Assembly (NCBI GenBank): GCA_949358305.1
Contig: CASHSZ010000007.1
Span: 1 to 64,000 of the forward strand
Direction of reading: 5' to 3'
DNA length: 64,000 nucleotides
From: Strigamia acuminata
Taxonomy: Eukaryota > Arthropoda > Chilopoda > Geophilomorpha > Linotaeniidae
In this document: positions 23,468 to 36,210 of the stretch, in pieces
Layout of the letters: every line of letters begins with the position of its first letter
Numbering within the stretch: position 1 is the first letter of the stretch
Made by a program: the position numbers and the translations under genes
The notes under the pieces: generated by a model
Database searches by the model: none
What the model saw: the letters and a program-made list of their open reading frames with translations, nothing else
Told to the model about the DNA's origin: nothing

Positions 23468-23739
23468 TGGGCGTGGTCCATTGACCGAGAAATCACACAA
23501 AGCATCAAACTTACTTACCAACGAACACGAGGTGGCAGTGAGGATCAGACGGAAGATGAAACGCGCGCGTTTGATATAAGCTGCCGAACCAAAGTGTGTG
23601 TATGTCGTGAGCGGCTGATGTGACATCTGGTGGCAGTCCGAGAACGATTTAAGTTTGAACTATGGAGCGTCGGCAAATGAACGGGTCTCTCTCGTTGGCA
23701 ATCCTCGTTGTTCCGACGAATCCTGCTATCGCCGTCTTT

Positions 23740-26700
23740 GTGGTCCTCGTCACGGTCGTCGTTTTTATTTAACTCGAAACGAACGTTAATACTAAGTTTC
23801 CAATGTGCGTAGACGCGCGTGATTCGCGCGTGATTTGCGCGTTTTCCACATGTGGTGCCCCCGTCACGCGTGAATACAAAACGTCGACCCAATAAATTCC
23901 GAAATTGGGCTAATCTTGTTTTATTCGCCCATGTGCGCTTACCCATATATTTTGTTTTTCAGTTTGTGGAAAAGTTCATTGCCTGTGGTTTTCGGCGCGT
24001 ACATGGCAAACGCGGGAAAATTTGCGGTGGTAGCGCGCTTTGGTGGCAATAAAAAAAAAAAACACCATAATGTTAAAAATGGAAATCCCGTGCAGAAGCT
24101 TATTTTTGAACAAATTGTTTGGGGCTGCCGGTGCTTGTCGGCGCCAGCTGCCCCGTATTCTGTACAGAGAGACGTTCAAAAGAACATCTATTAACTCATA
24201 CAGTAGAAAAACCACAGAAGTGAGTAAAACAATCGCGGAAAACCAAAACCCTCCGGATTTCCGCGAGGGCCAGGATTGGTCTGGATTACTGGAATCACTC
24301 TCGAAGCCCGTCGAATGCGTTGATGGAGATTCGCACCAACTACGACAGCGCGTGGCAACCGGAAGGTGAAATTAAAATATAAAACGGCGGATATTTTACA
24401 AAACTTTTGTATCGGTCGTTTGGTACAAAGATAATGTGATTAACTATTGGAATACGAACCGCGAAACCGATACCACGATCCGAAATTTAAACTTTAATCG
24501 TCCACCCATTGTCGATCGCCAGACATCTATAAGCGATAGGTGCGCCCTTTTCATTTTCGTGTCGCTCCCCCAGAGTTTGTGGGTCTAACCTGACCTAATC
24601 TTACCCAATTCGAATCTGAATTTGAATCTAAATTTTGCGTTTTTATTATCGTTTCAATATTATACGAGTTTCTTTTTATTAAACAATTACATTTTCAATT
24701 CTCGTTGGTAGTTAATTGCGCCCTGGTGCGTTGCCATAAACACCGGACACTTTGTGGACATATATCCACGTTGACGGACATCAGCATCGCATCACACGCA
24801 TTATCGCGCGCGCGAACGCGCTCGTGCGAGTATGTACGCCGTCGGGGACTTCGCTTCGCGGTCGCGCATCGACGTCGAAACATGCCGTATCGGTGTGCGG
24901 ACGTTTTCTATGCCCACAACGAACCGAATCTGTCGGACGCGAGTAGAATGCGCGTCACGAGGTCTAGACTAACGGATGAGTGTCGATGTGGGAGCTTATT
25001 TTTGGGACGAGTCGTCGGGGTTGCCGCCGCCTTCGCCACCGCTCAACGAGCCCAACTGTCACTATTCGTCGGGATGGATGCGTTTTGTTCCCGACTTATT
25101 TATCTATTTATTAATTTTTTTCTTTTTTTTTTGACCGGCCCGAAGGCCAGTCTGAGACCGAGAGGCAGGCGGGAGACGCGTATCGCCGTTGGATCCAACA
25201 GCATCATAGAGTGCAAAGAGTTAACCGCTGACCTCGAAAGGAAACTAGCAAACAAGCTGTACGATCGATTGGTCTAAAAAGGCTCACAAAACCCATCGAG
25301 TGCAGTGATATAAACTCGCGTCGACTACGTTGGTGCAGCGTGTATTGCGAGATGAAATTTAAATCGTAAACCAATTGAGACGTTCACGATCTTGTTTCAC
25401 GCAACATCTACCACGAAAATCTAATTAATGACTGGATCACATGACACAAAATTAATTCTACGACCGGGAAATCGATTTCTATTTTTTAAAGACTTTTATT
25501 TAACTCGGCGCGAGATTCTACCTACAAACGATAAACGCATCCTTTTTATTTTCTTGTTGTCGTCTCGAGAGTCTGTGGATCTACAACCTGGCCTAATCTG
25601 ACCTAATTCAAATCTAAATTTGAATCTGAATTTTGCGTTTTCTTTATTGTTTCAACATTATACGAGTTTCCTTTTGTTAAACAATTATGTTTTGAATTTT
25701 CGTAAGTGGTTGGTTAATTGCGTCCCGGTGCGTTGCCATAAACACAAAGCACTCTGCGGACATTTATCCACGTTGCCGGACATTATTATCGACGCCCGCG
25801 TCGAAAGACCGTGTCGAGCTCATCGGCATCGCATCACACGCAATATCGCGCGCGCGAACGCGCTTGTGCGAGTATGTACGTCGTCGGGGACTCGGCTTCG
25901 CGGTCGCGCATCGACGTCGAAACATGCCGTATCGGTGTGCGGATGTTTTCTATGCCCACAACGAACCGTATCTGTCGGACGCGAGTAGAATGCACGTCAA
26001 GAGGTTTAGACTAACGGATGAGTGTCGATGTGGGAGCTTATTTTTGGGACGAGTCGTCGGGGTTGCCGCCGCCGTCGCCACCGCTCAACGAGCCCAACTG
26101 TCATTTATTTATTTATTTATTTATTAATTTTTTTTTTTTTTTTGACCGGCCCGAAGGCCAGTCTGAGACCGAGACCCGCCGACCGACCATTGGATGGTAG
26201 GCGAGTCGACCAACAGAAAATGGCGACGAACATTTCGGGAGGCGGAACCACACCAACGACCGACCGGCCAATTGGTACTCAACAGGTACTCCGGTCTCGA
26301 TCTGAAAAACGTCCGCAAAGTCTATCGGATGCGATGACCGGGACTCGCGTCGACTGCGACGGTACATGGTCCCCGGGAAATGATTTAAAAATGTAAAACG
26401 ACGGTTGTTTTGTAAAACTTTTATTCGAATCTGTCGCGACGAAGATAAAATGATTAACGGTTGGAAGGCGAGCCGCGAAACCAGTTCTACGACGGGGGAA
26501 TTAAAATTTTAACAGTCTTTCTTTTTCGGGTGATTTTTTTTACTCCGTACCGATCGCCACGTCAGACACGAGTAGGATGCACGCGACCGCGCGCACGTTT
26601 AAACGAACGAACGAACGAACGGATGCCGACGCGGAAACTTATTTTCGGGGCGAGTCGTCGGGGCTGCCGCTGCCGCCGCCGTCGCTCAACGACCCCAACC

Positions 26701-27319
26701 GCATCTATTCGTCGGGACGGATACGTTCCATTTTCGGACTTATTTATTTATTTTTTTATTTATTATTTTGACCGGCCCGAAGGCCAGTCTGAGACCGTGG
26801 CGAAGCAAGGGTCCTTTTATATCGGATACCGCGCCGCTCGGCGGGTACTGTGCGCCGCTCGACCGAGCGGCGGGCCCGAGTCCCGAGTTCGATCTGAAAG
26901 TGTTGGCAAAACCCATCGAACGTGTTCGGGAAGACTCCCGTCCACAACGACGGCGCGAGACCCCCGGAAGATGAAAATAAAATACGAAACGGCTCATTTT
27001 CTATAAAATTTTTATTCCAACGAATTACGACGAAGATAACCTAATTATCGGTTAAAGCACGGACCGCAAAGTCGGTGCCACGACCGGAGAATTAAAATTT
27101 TAATCGTCTTTCCTTTTTCGGGTGATTTTTTTTTACTCCGTACCGATCGCCACGTCAGACACGAGTAGGATGCACGCGACCGCGCGCACGTTTAAACGAA
27201 CGAACGAACGAACGGATGCCGACGCGGAAACTTATTTTCGGGGCGAGTCGTCGGGGCTGTCGTTGCTGCCGCCACCGCCGCCGCTCAGCGACCCCAGTTG
27301 CCCCAATTTTACGGCCAAT

Positions 27320-27362
<43 letters not shown>

Positions 27363-28330
27363 TTTTGACCGGCCCGAAGGCCAGTCTGAGAGACACGGGA
27401 TGAACGCGCACAAATGCCACATCATCGACCGGACGCTGAAGCATCGACCGTTTACTCGGTCGAGGAAATTTTAAACTATATAACCATCGACCGGTCAGTT
27501 GGGGAGGCGCGCCCGGTACTATACGAGACGGTCCGCCCCGATCTGAAAACGCTCGCCGAACCCGCAGAACGCGTTGGGTGAGACTCGCGTCGACTGCGAC
27601 GACGCGAGACTCCCGGAAAGTGAAAATAAAATACGAAACGATTGATTTTCTGTAAAAATTTTATTATGACGAGTTGCGACGAAGATAACCTAATTAATGA
27701 CTGGAGCACACGGCGCGAAATTAATCCTATGATCGGGAAATGCATTTATATTTTTTAAAGACTCTGGTTTGACCAGGCACGAACGTTTATGTACGAGATC
27801 CAACGTCCGATCACGTGACATGTGATATATTTCGCAAAACCACCACGCCGTTTCTCCAAATTAGGTTTTCACGAAACTCGATTCTATTTTTACCCACGTG
27901 GTCACGTGCCCTTCCCGATATCAAAATCGCGTTTTAGCGAAACCCGAAGTTTCGTTTTTAATCGGCTGTTTTTGTTGGACACGAAGAAGCGTTATAGCGC
28001 GATCGCGCTAAGCGAGATTTGTAAAGTTGAGGATGCGTTACAACGCGTTTTCAAAAAACGGTTTGCCAAGAATGATAAAACACGCGCGATCGTGCGGATT
28101 GTACGAATAGGTGAAATCCGCAGAATCCGCCACGAGACTGCGAACAGGGGGTCAAGGTATAGGCCGCCGTAATGTTAAATATAGGGTCCCTTTCGCACTC
28201 CGCGAAATCCGCATGCGCGCCATAGGGATATGCATCCGCGCGTGGTCGCGCTGCAATACGGAATGCGCTCACGACTCCAATGCACGGTTTTTGGGCGTTT
28301 ATTAAACATTTTTTGACGTTATTACGTGTG
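23740..28330 (+). repeat. Dispersed repeat block 5 (largest)
   Basis: About 4.6 kb of overlapping module copies. Hairpin modules lie at about 24098-24158, 25000-25060, 26036-26104, 26636-26700 and 27230-27305. SINE-tail-like GACCGGCCCGAAGGCCAG modules preceded by T/TTTA runs lie at about 25137, 26143, 26769 and 27365. AT-rich modules lie at about 24370-24500, 25395-25480, 26400-26510, 27000-27115 and 27640-27750. Bases 24705-25060 recur at about 25713-26080, and 26536-26660 recur at 27133-27257. The frames at 24705-25277 and 27822-28172 are not conserved between copies, so I do not call genes. Confidence 0.7.
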
Positions 28331-28477
28331 ATCGCGCGTATATTTTGTTGACGAGAAAGAAAAAAAAAATTCCTCAAAAGCCGGACCAAGGTTTCGATAC
28401 AGTACGCTAATTTATCTTTTATTTTTGCAACGTGTGCGCGTCCAATACAAGCATAAAACTAGCGCGAGAATACCGCG

Positions 28478-28672
28478 ATGGACGACCGATCGCAACTGCC
28501 GTTCCGCATGGCGTTTGTCCATCTCCCGACCTGGAAGGAGAGAAAAATAGAACGCCAATTCGGTCTCAGTCCTGCCAACGGGACCCGACAGTCAGTGGCT
28601 AAAAAGCACACCAGACAACAGGTGATACACGAAATCAACGACAGGTGTCCCAAACTTTTCACACAATCATGA
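28478..28672 (+). CDS. Small basic ORF, 64 residues, unknown
   Basis: An intronless frame from ATG 28478 (CCGCGATGG, a good start context) to TGA 28670-28672. The product is basic with an RMAFVHLPTWKERKIERQFG stretch and RQSVAKKHTRQQVIHEIN. It sits in unique sequence between the repeat block and gene H. No signal peptide, membrane segment or known motif. It could be a short protein, an exon or chance. Confidence 0.4.
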   Translation: MDDRSQLPFRMAFVHLPTWKERKIERQFGLSPANGTRQSVAKKHTRQQVIHEINDRCPKLFTQS

Positions 28673-28885
28673 TTGTTCCACAAAGCCGAACCGAACACGA
28701 CAAATAATTTAACAAACAAACAGTAATAACAACGATGTTAAACCACTTGTTTGATGATGAAATTGTACGACAACTACTATTTATTTATTTATTTAATTAA
28801 AACATAACAACACACGAAAGAAGAAATAAAGAAAAAGAAAAAAATAAAATAAAATAAAATAAAATAAAAAATTCGAATGATCTGT

Positions 28886-29754
28886 CTAGTCGACATTGTC
28901 ATCGTCATCATCTTCACCATCGTCACTATCACCATCGTCACTATCACCATCGTCACTATCAACATCGTCACCGTCGTCGTCATCATCAATTACCCTCTGA
29001 AAAGAAAGAAAAAATAAGAGAAACAATCAAAAAAGGTGGATGCGCACCAAACATGTTTACCGGTTGGCAGACCCGTTGCTGAAACTTGTACAGCGATTTG
29101 ACAGACTTGATCGAAGTCAACGCCATCAAATCGACACACTGAAAATTATCAAACAAAAATGAATGTACATGAAAGGTCGAAAAGTGGTCGCGCGCGCGTC
29201 ATCGTGCGTTTTATTCTTACCTTGCCAGACAATTTCTTTAACACGGATTCGACCGTGTCCGCCGCAATAGACGATAAAAGAATGCCACCATCGCGCGTTT
29301 TCTCGGCGACCGGTTCGACATCATCCCGCTCCCGCTGCTCCCGTTCCCCTGATCTCGCCTCCGCCACCTCCACTTCACCCATAGCCACTTCAACTTCCGC
29401 TTCCACTCCACCCACGTCCACCTCTCTATCCTCCTCGGTTATCTCCACCTCCACTTCCATATCATACACATCTGTATCGACCCAGTCCAGGTCGCTTTCC
29501 ATCTGCTTCAACTTCTTCTCCATTGATCTCAACCGACCTATCATCTCCTTCCTGCCACGCCACCTCCAACCCATGTACTCTTCGATCCTCTCAATTCGTT
29601 TGGTTGTCCCCGTGAATCTCTTTGCTAGAGTCCACGCGATCTGCCTGGCTTTTTTCACCGCCCCCGCCACCGTCTTTTTCTCGCGCTGCGGCGGTGGCAG
29701 CAGTGGCGACGCCTCTCCTCGACACGACTTGAAAGAGAGAAAAAAGACAAACGG

Positions 29755-29799
<45 letters not shown>

Positions 29800-30325
29800 G
29801 GATGAACAAATAAATAGATTGATGACAAATAAAGCAAACGAACGAATCAGTACCTCGTTAACTTGCGCCGGGTCTTCCATCTCCCCATCACCCACTAAAC
29901 AAGCGCGTTTAGATGGAATAGGATCCATTTTTGACGGCGTGTCGGTCAATGGCACAGCGGACGACAAATTCGATGTAGTCGTCGTTTCCTCTTCCCCATC
30001 CCCTCCAATCTCTCTGTTTTTCTCCGTAGCAACCTGTAAAAAAAAAAAAAAAAAAAAAAAAAAGTGAGGAAGATGGAGGTTATATAAATGAATAAAACCT
30101 GAACAAAGGAAAACGAATGGGACGTAAACTCAGTTTCGATCTCTGTTAACGACGGACGAAACGTCCAATGGACGTTAGTCACACGCATCACCTCGCTCAC
30201 TCGCTCACTCATTCACTCATTCGCTCACTCACTCACTCGGGACTGTACGTTTGACAAAAATTCGTGATAAAAATTACCCCAATTACATTAAAATCTTCTA
30301 TCAATTGTGGTACTAAGGCGTCCAT
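28886..30325 (-). CDS. Gene H: five-exon acidic coiled-coil protein, unknown family
   Basis: Minus-strand exons 30325-30278, 30033-29854, 29727-29221, 29138-29061 and 28996-28886. They give 307 residues. All four introns are phase 0 with GTAATT, GTACTG, GTAAGA and GTAAAC donors and T-rich AG acceptors. ATG 30325 opens MDALVPQLIEDFNVIG. Exon 3 starts with TCG (Ser), matching genes A, C and F. It has a basic helical stretch (KKARQIAWTLAKRF), a coiled coil around RLRSMEKKLKQMESDLDWV and long alternating Val/Glu segments. The final exon is an Asp/Ser/Gly repeat (DDGDSDDGDSDD). Intron 2 (126 bp, poly-T) has no in-frame stop and would add a Phe-rich hydrophobic segment if retained. Function unknown; the acidic tail recalls chromatin or histone-binding proteins only in composition. 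Confidence 0.6.
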
Positions 30326-30600
30326 GATGTCGGGTGGTTAGTTCTGCATCCAGGAGGCATAGACAAGACCAATCACGACTCTGCTCATTGTTGGCCAATC
30401 AAATCGCTTCGTACAATGGCGCCAAATTCGATTGTTGGACTGCTTTCTATCGTGTTTTAGAGATTTTTGAGAGAAATCTTACGACGAGAAAACTCTTCTA
30501 TTTCATGGAAAGACACACGGGTTAACCACCAAAAATATTTATTTATTTACGTGTGTTTTGTAGACGACGCGTCTTCTATCGCGTGACACACGCGTGTAAA

Positions 30601-31722
30601 AGCTAAGTTCACATGTGCGCGTTGACGCGCGCGACCACTCGTTGCCACCTTTGTTTTCCAGTGAAATCATTGATTTTACATTGAAAACAGTCACATTCTA
30701 TTGAAATGAATTGTTTTCACGTCAAAACAATACACGAAAAACAATACAAGAAAAAAAGAGTTCATAAACAAATACAATCGTTTCGACGGTGCGCGTGGAA
30801 ATTACATGCCGCTCAATGCTCGCCTGCTGCGACCGGGGAGATTGCAATTTCCCGTCGAGCAAGCAAACACAAAAACCCACCAAATTTTCAACTTTTCCCA
30901 TTTTAAAAAACAATTAAATATTCTTTAAATTAATAATCAACAATGAAATACCAAAAAAATCAATTCTTAAGCAACTTAACAATTTTTGTTTTTGTGCTGC
31001 ATGGGAACCAAAAAATTGGTTGACGCGAGCTTGTGACATGCGCTGCACAGCCTCGCGAATCCTAAGTGCGTCCTCAGCCATACGCGTCGGTCTTGACGCG
31101 CGCGTTTAGACGCGCACATGTGAACTTAGCTTTGTGCGCGTCCAGATGCGCTCGTCTAGACGACCGCGTCAGGGCCGACGCGTATAGTTGTGGATGCCTC
31201 TAGGATTCGTGAGGCTGTGCAGCGCGTGTCATAAGCGCGTCTCAATTAATTTTTTTTATTCCCATGCTGCACGTCGTTTTGAATTAACAATACTCGAAAA
31301 TAGTCGTTTTAACTTTGAAAATAATTGTTTTAATTTCGAAAATATTCGCTTTCATATCAAAGTATCCATTCTCACGCTATATAATGTTTAATACGTAATT
31401 TTATTATAAAAAATTTCCAATGTATAAACTTTATTTCTGTTTTCAGTTTCCTGATATGATTAAAGAAAATCCTAAATATTATTTCCAAACATTTATCAAA
31501 TTCTTTTCAAAAGCAGTTGTGGAGGCGTCTACTACGAACGTGTCATCGTGGGCGTCAAATTTGAATATTTTTAACTTTCTGCGTTTGCACGAATTCGCAG
31601 AATTCGTCCACTGGCATCGTGGCGACGCATGGTCGACATTTTGTATTCATATGTGACGCGCACTCTATTTACTCACGTAGAACACACGAATCGCGCGCGT
31701 CAACGCGCACATGTAAATTTAG
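30601..31722. mobile_element. Nested terminal-inverted-repeat element
   Basis: The outer ends are inverted copies: AGCTAAGTTCACATGTGCGC at 30601 and its complement, with a few changes, at about 31688-31722 (GCGCACATGTAAATTTAGTT). An additional inner copy (GCGCACATGTGAACTTAGCT) sits at about 31111-31131. Around it, 31000-31095 and 31165-31262 form a second inverted repeat (CTGCACAGCCTCGCGAATCC versus its complement). I infer two related non-autonomous elements, one inserted in the other or a foldback rearrangement. No transposase frame is present. Confidence 0.65.
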
Positions 31723-31735
31723 TTTCACTGAATCG

Positions 31736-32812
31736 CGTACGAGTTTTTCCCTTTTTCAACGCGAAATCGTATTCGACTCGCTTTCTAGTCGAGTACGAAT
31801 TTTGCCCTTCTTCAACGCGAAATCGTATTCGACTCGTTTTCGAGTCGAGTACGAGTTTTGCCCTTCTTCAACGCGAAATCGTATTCGACTCGTTTTCGAG
31901 TCGAATGCGAATTTTGTCCTTCTTCAACGCGAAATCGTATTCGACTCGTTTTCGAGTCGAGTGCGAATTTTGCCCTTCTTCAACGCGAAATCGTATTCGA
32001 CTCGTTTTCGAGTCGAGTACGAGTTTTGCCCTTCTTCAACGCGAAATCGTATTCGACTCGTTTTCGAGTCGAGTACGAGTTTTGCCCTTCTTCAACGCGA
32101 AATCGTATTCGACTCGTTTTCGAGTCGAGTACGAGTTTTGCCCTTCTTCAACGCGAAATCGTATTCGACTCGTTTTCGAGTCGAGTACGAGTTTTGCCCT
32201 TCTTCAACGCGAAATCGTATTCGACTCGTTTTCGAGTCGAATGCGAATTTTGTCCTTCTTCAACGCGAAATCGTATTCGACTCGTTTTCGAGTCGAGTAC
32301 GAGTTTTGCCCTTCTTCAACGCGAAATCGTATTCGACTCGTTTTCGAGTCGAGTACGAGTTTTGCCCTTCTTCAACGCGAAATCGTATTCGACTCGTTTT
32401 CGAGTCGAGTACGAGTTTTGCCCTTCTTCAACGCGAAATCGTATTCGACTCGTTTTCGAGTCGAATGCGAATTTTGTCCTTCTTCAACGCGAAATCGTAT
32501 TCGACTCGTTTTCGAGTCGAGTACGAGTTTTGCCCTTCTTCAACGCGAAATCGTATTCGACTCGTTTTCGAGTCGAGTACGAGTTTTGCCCTTCTTCAAC
32601 GCGAAATCGTATTCGACTCGTTTTCGAGTCGAGTACGAGTTTTGCCCTTCTTCAACGCGAAATCGTATTCGACTCGTTTTCGAGTCGAGTACGAGTTTTG
32701 CCCTTCTTCAACGCGAAATCGTATTCGACTCGTTTTCGAGTCGAGTACGAGTTTTGCCCTTCTTCAACGCGAAATCGTATTCGACTCGCTTTCGAGTCGA
32801 ATACGAGATAGT
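31736..32812. repeat. 56-bp tandem array, left arm of palindrome
   Basis: About nineteen copies of a 56-bp unit containing TTTGCCCTTCTTCAACGCG and a hairpin of 12-nt arms GTATTCGACTCG / CGAGTCGAGTAC around TTTT. Units differ by a few transitions. Because 56 is not a multiple of 3, all three frames stay open for long distances; these frames (up to 427 codons) are repeat artefacts. Confidence 0.95.
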
Positions 32813-33955
32813 CGATGACCCGTTCCCGGACTTTGACTCGTACGACTCGTATTCGAGATGTATTCGAGATGTATTCGAATCGTATTCGAGTCGTATTCGA
32901 GATGGTCGATGATTTCCACTCGCTCGTATACGCGTTGTATACGAGCTCGTATTTTGATCGTAATCGTAAACGAATCGTTTACAAGTCGTATACAAGTTGT
33001 ATACGACGTGTATACACCTCGTATACGAACGAAGTTTGTGAAAACACAATTTCCAAATAAGACGTATGTGACTACTATGTGTTTTCATGTCGTAGTAAGT
33101 ATCCGGTGGATTTTCCAAACTTCGTTCGTATACGAGGTGTATACACGTCGTATACAACTTGTATACGACTTGTAAACGATTCGTTTACGATTACGATCAA
33201 AATACGAGCTCGTATACAACGCGTATACGAGCGAGTGGAAATCATCGACCATCTCGAATGCGACTCGAATACGATTCGAATACATCTCGAATACATCTCG
33301 TTTTCGAGTCGAGTACGAATTTTGCCCTTCTTCAACGCGAAATCGTATTCGATTCGCTTTCGAATCGTATACGAGATGGTCGATTTTTGTTTCCCGGACT
33401 TTTGATTCGTATTCGAGTTGTTACGAGTTCGTATTTTGATCGTATTCGTATTCGACTCGAATTCGAATCGTATTCGAATCGAATACGAATCGAATTCGAG
33501 TCGTATTCGAGATGGTCGATGATTTCCACTCGCTCGTATACGCGTTGTATACGAGCTCGTATTTTGATCGTAATCGTAAACGAATCGTTTACAAGTCGTA
33601 TACAAGTTGTATACGACGTGTATACACCTCGTATACGAACGAAGTTTGGAAAATCCACCGGATACTTACTACGACATGAAAACACATAGTAGTCACATAC
33701 GTCTTATTTGGAAATTGTGTTTTCACAAACTTTGTTCGTATACGAGGTGTATACACGTCGTATACAACTTGTATACGACTTGTAAACGATTCGTTTACGA
33801 TTACGATCAAAATACGAGCTCGTATACAACGCGTATACGAGCGAGTGGAAATCATCGACCATCTCGAATACGACTCGAATACGATTCGAATACATCTCGA
33901 ATACATCTCGAATACGAGTCGTACGAGTCAAAGTCCGGGAACGGGTCATCGACTA
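32813..33955. repeat. Core of 3-kb palindrome (nested inverted repeats)
   Basis: Bases 32811-32820 pair with 33944-33953, placing the centre near 33382. Within each half, a GTATACGA-rich segment (about 32890-33045) is followed by a unique-looking segment with GACGTATGTGACTACTATG. That is followed by the inverted GTATACGA segment again. The mirror image runs from about 33500 to 33955. Nearly the whole block is built of CGTATTCGA / TCGTATAC words. Confidence 0.9.
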
Positions 33956-34665
33956 TCTCGTATTCGACTCGAAAACGAGTCGAATACGATTTCGCGTTGA
34001 AGAAGGACAAAATTCGCATTCGACTCGAAAACGAGTCGAATACGATTTCGCGTTGAAGAAGGGCAAAACTCGCATTCGACTCGAAAACGAGTCGAATACG
34101 ATTTCGCGTTGAAGAAGGGCAAAATTCGTATTCGACTCGAAAACGAGTCGAATACGATTTCGCGTTGAAGAAGGACAAAATTCGCATTCGACTCGAAAAC
34201 GAGTCGAATACGATTTCGCGTTGAAGAAGGACAAAATTCGCATTCGACTCGAAAACGAGTCGAATACGATTTCGCGTTGAAGAAGGGCAAAATTCGTATT
34301 CGACTCGAAAACGAGTCGAATACGATTTCGCGTTGAAGAAGGACAAAATTCGCATTCGACTCGAAAACGAGTCGAATACGATTTCGCGTTGAAGAAGGGC
34401 AAAATTCGCATTCGACTCGAAAACGAGTCGAATACGATTTCGCGTTGAAGAAGGGCAAAATTCGTACTCGACTCGAAAACGAGTCGAATACGATTTCGCG
34501 TTGAAGAAGGACAAAATTCGCATTCGACTCGAAAACGAGTCGAATACGATTTCGCGTTGAAGAAGGGCAAAACTCGTATTCGACTCGAAAACGAGTCGAA
34601 TACGATTTCGCGTTGAAGAAGGACAAAATTCGCATTCGACTCGAAAACGAGTCGAATACGAGATC
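33956..34665. repeat. 56-bp tandem array, right arm of palindrome
   Basis: About twelve to thirteen units of the same 56-bp repeat in reverse orientation, so the right arm is roughly six units shorter than the left. The array ends at about 34665 in unique sequence with ACTCGAAAACGAGTCGAATAC. Confidence 0.93.
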
Positions 34666-34699
34666 ATTTTTTGATCTGGGTCGTGAATGCGTCCGTATG

Positions 34700-35123
34700 T
34701 CACGCGAACGCGTGTTGGAGTCGATTCCGAGTTCGTATTCCATCTTGAACGCGCATTGGAGACGTCAACCAGTTTATTTTACCCACTCTCGCTCGATCCC
34801 GCTTCATCGCTCCTTGTCGCTCCTGTGAAAAAAAATACATGAGAATGTGCAGAAATGAACCTTCCAATACTCACATGAAAATTGACAACCTTGACACAAA
34901 ACAGTCTATTGACACTCCCAACACCACCCCGGACATTTTCCGGAAGAGTTTGGTCCACCCGGAATCCCCAGAATAGTCGCCCCCGAAATGCGGATTTCGC
35001 GGAAGCCAATCCGCGGAAAGGATATACTGTCACCTCGCAGGAGGAAAAGTAATCAAATGTTGTAGTAACGCCATGTAATGACAAATTTAAAGTTGTGTAA
35101 CTACTTTTCCCTTCCATCACCAT
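34700..35123 (-). CDS. Possible two-exon gene, unknown
   Basis: Candidate exons 35123-34875 and 34822-34700 (minus) join in phase 0 through a 52-bp intron (GTGAGT...TTTCACAG). They give about 123 residues, ending in a basic Arg-rich tail. The first exon contains TVYPFRGLASAKSAFRGRLFWG. The second exon abuts the palindrome. The frame has two plausible Met starts and no recognised domain. Could be a pseudogene or chance. Confidence 0.3.
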
Positions 35124-35169
35124 TTTAATAACATTCAAAAATAAAACTACTAATTGAAAATGAATCAAA

Positions 35170-36205
35170 GCATCTTGTTTTGTTCCTCCAAGTCAACAAA
35201 ATAGGCACAAATATCTCGGTTTGCTCTCAAAATCAACAGAATTGACAACATTATCGTTTGTCTTTAAAAAAATCAACAAAATCAATAAACTCCTTTTTTT
35301 TTAAATCAATAAAATCAATAGAAAATTTTTAAAGTCATAGACAAAACGCCCCTAAATACTCTGTATTTTCCCCAAAAATAAAAGGAATACCCCCACCTTT
35401 CCACCCCCAAATTAAACTATTTCACCTTTTTTTTTACGAATTTTTCCCCCTTTTCAAAACCCCCTAAAACAAGCCTTTCGTGGTCACGTACGCGCGACGT
35501 GCCGTTCCAGCACTGGGCTCGTTACATGGAGTGCGCAGAATCGATCGAAATTCTCTCTCGTGTCAGCAGATCATGACTTCCTTGGAGCAGCTTAGACAGA
35601 ATGATTTATATGTCAAAGAATCGCAAGTGCAATCTAACCACCACCAACGCGACGGCACCGATTTCAATTTTGGCTGTATTATTTTATGACCAAGCAACTT
35701 CTTCAAATTTTTCGATTGTAAAACAGACCAATTTCTTTTGATAAAAACGAACCGTTTGTTTGTACACAATTTTATTTTTCATTTTTATTTAAATAGATTC
35801 AAATAAATATTTTCATTACGGTATAAACTAATAAAGAAATGAATTAACTCGCACTCGCTTCCATATCAAACTTTTTTTAAGCATGTTTTTTTAAATTTTA
35901 AATTTAAAAAAATCACGTCATTTTCAAATTTCAGTCAATATTTATTTGGATCAAAACACTTCAATTATTACAACAACAAAATATCCAAATGCTTACTATT
36001 TTTTTTAAATTTTTTTTAAATAAAATTAATTTGTAAAAAATAAAATAAAAAATTCAAATTATTTTTATATAATTACAACAATTATTAATTGTAGTTTTTT
36101 AAATTGTTATTCACTTTCTATTTATTTTTATTTAATATTAATGTTGTGTTTAGAGAATTCAGAAGATAATTTTGATGAATTTTCAATGATTTTTGTTACA
36201 CGTTA
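35170..36205. other. AT-rich intergenic; duplicated segment
   Basis: Bases about 35919-36175 are repeated at about 40448-40715 with few changes (shared TTTATTTGGATCAAAACACTT, AACAACAAAATATCCAAATG and GTGTTTAGAGAATTCAGAAG). A short frame at 35480-35689 has no support. Confidence 0.6.
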
Positions 36206-36210
36206 CACGT

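Noticed and set aside
24705-25277. 190-codon plus-strand frame
   Set aside because: Made of repeat modules and crosses a T-rich tract; its duplicate at 25.7-26.1 kb changes frame.
27822-28172. 116-codon basic frame
   Set aside because: Overlaps repeat modules found near 5.2, 8.1 and 10.9 kb where the frame is not conserved.
31736-32812. CRISPR-like array of regular repeats
   Set aside because: Units are contiguous with no variable spacers, and the surrounding DNA is eukaryotic.
31619-34743. Open frames of 205-427 codons on both strands
   Set aside because: They arise from the 56-bp tandem repeat, which stays open in all three frames because the unit lacks stops; overlapping frames give the same repeated peptide.
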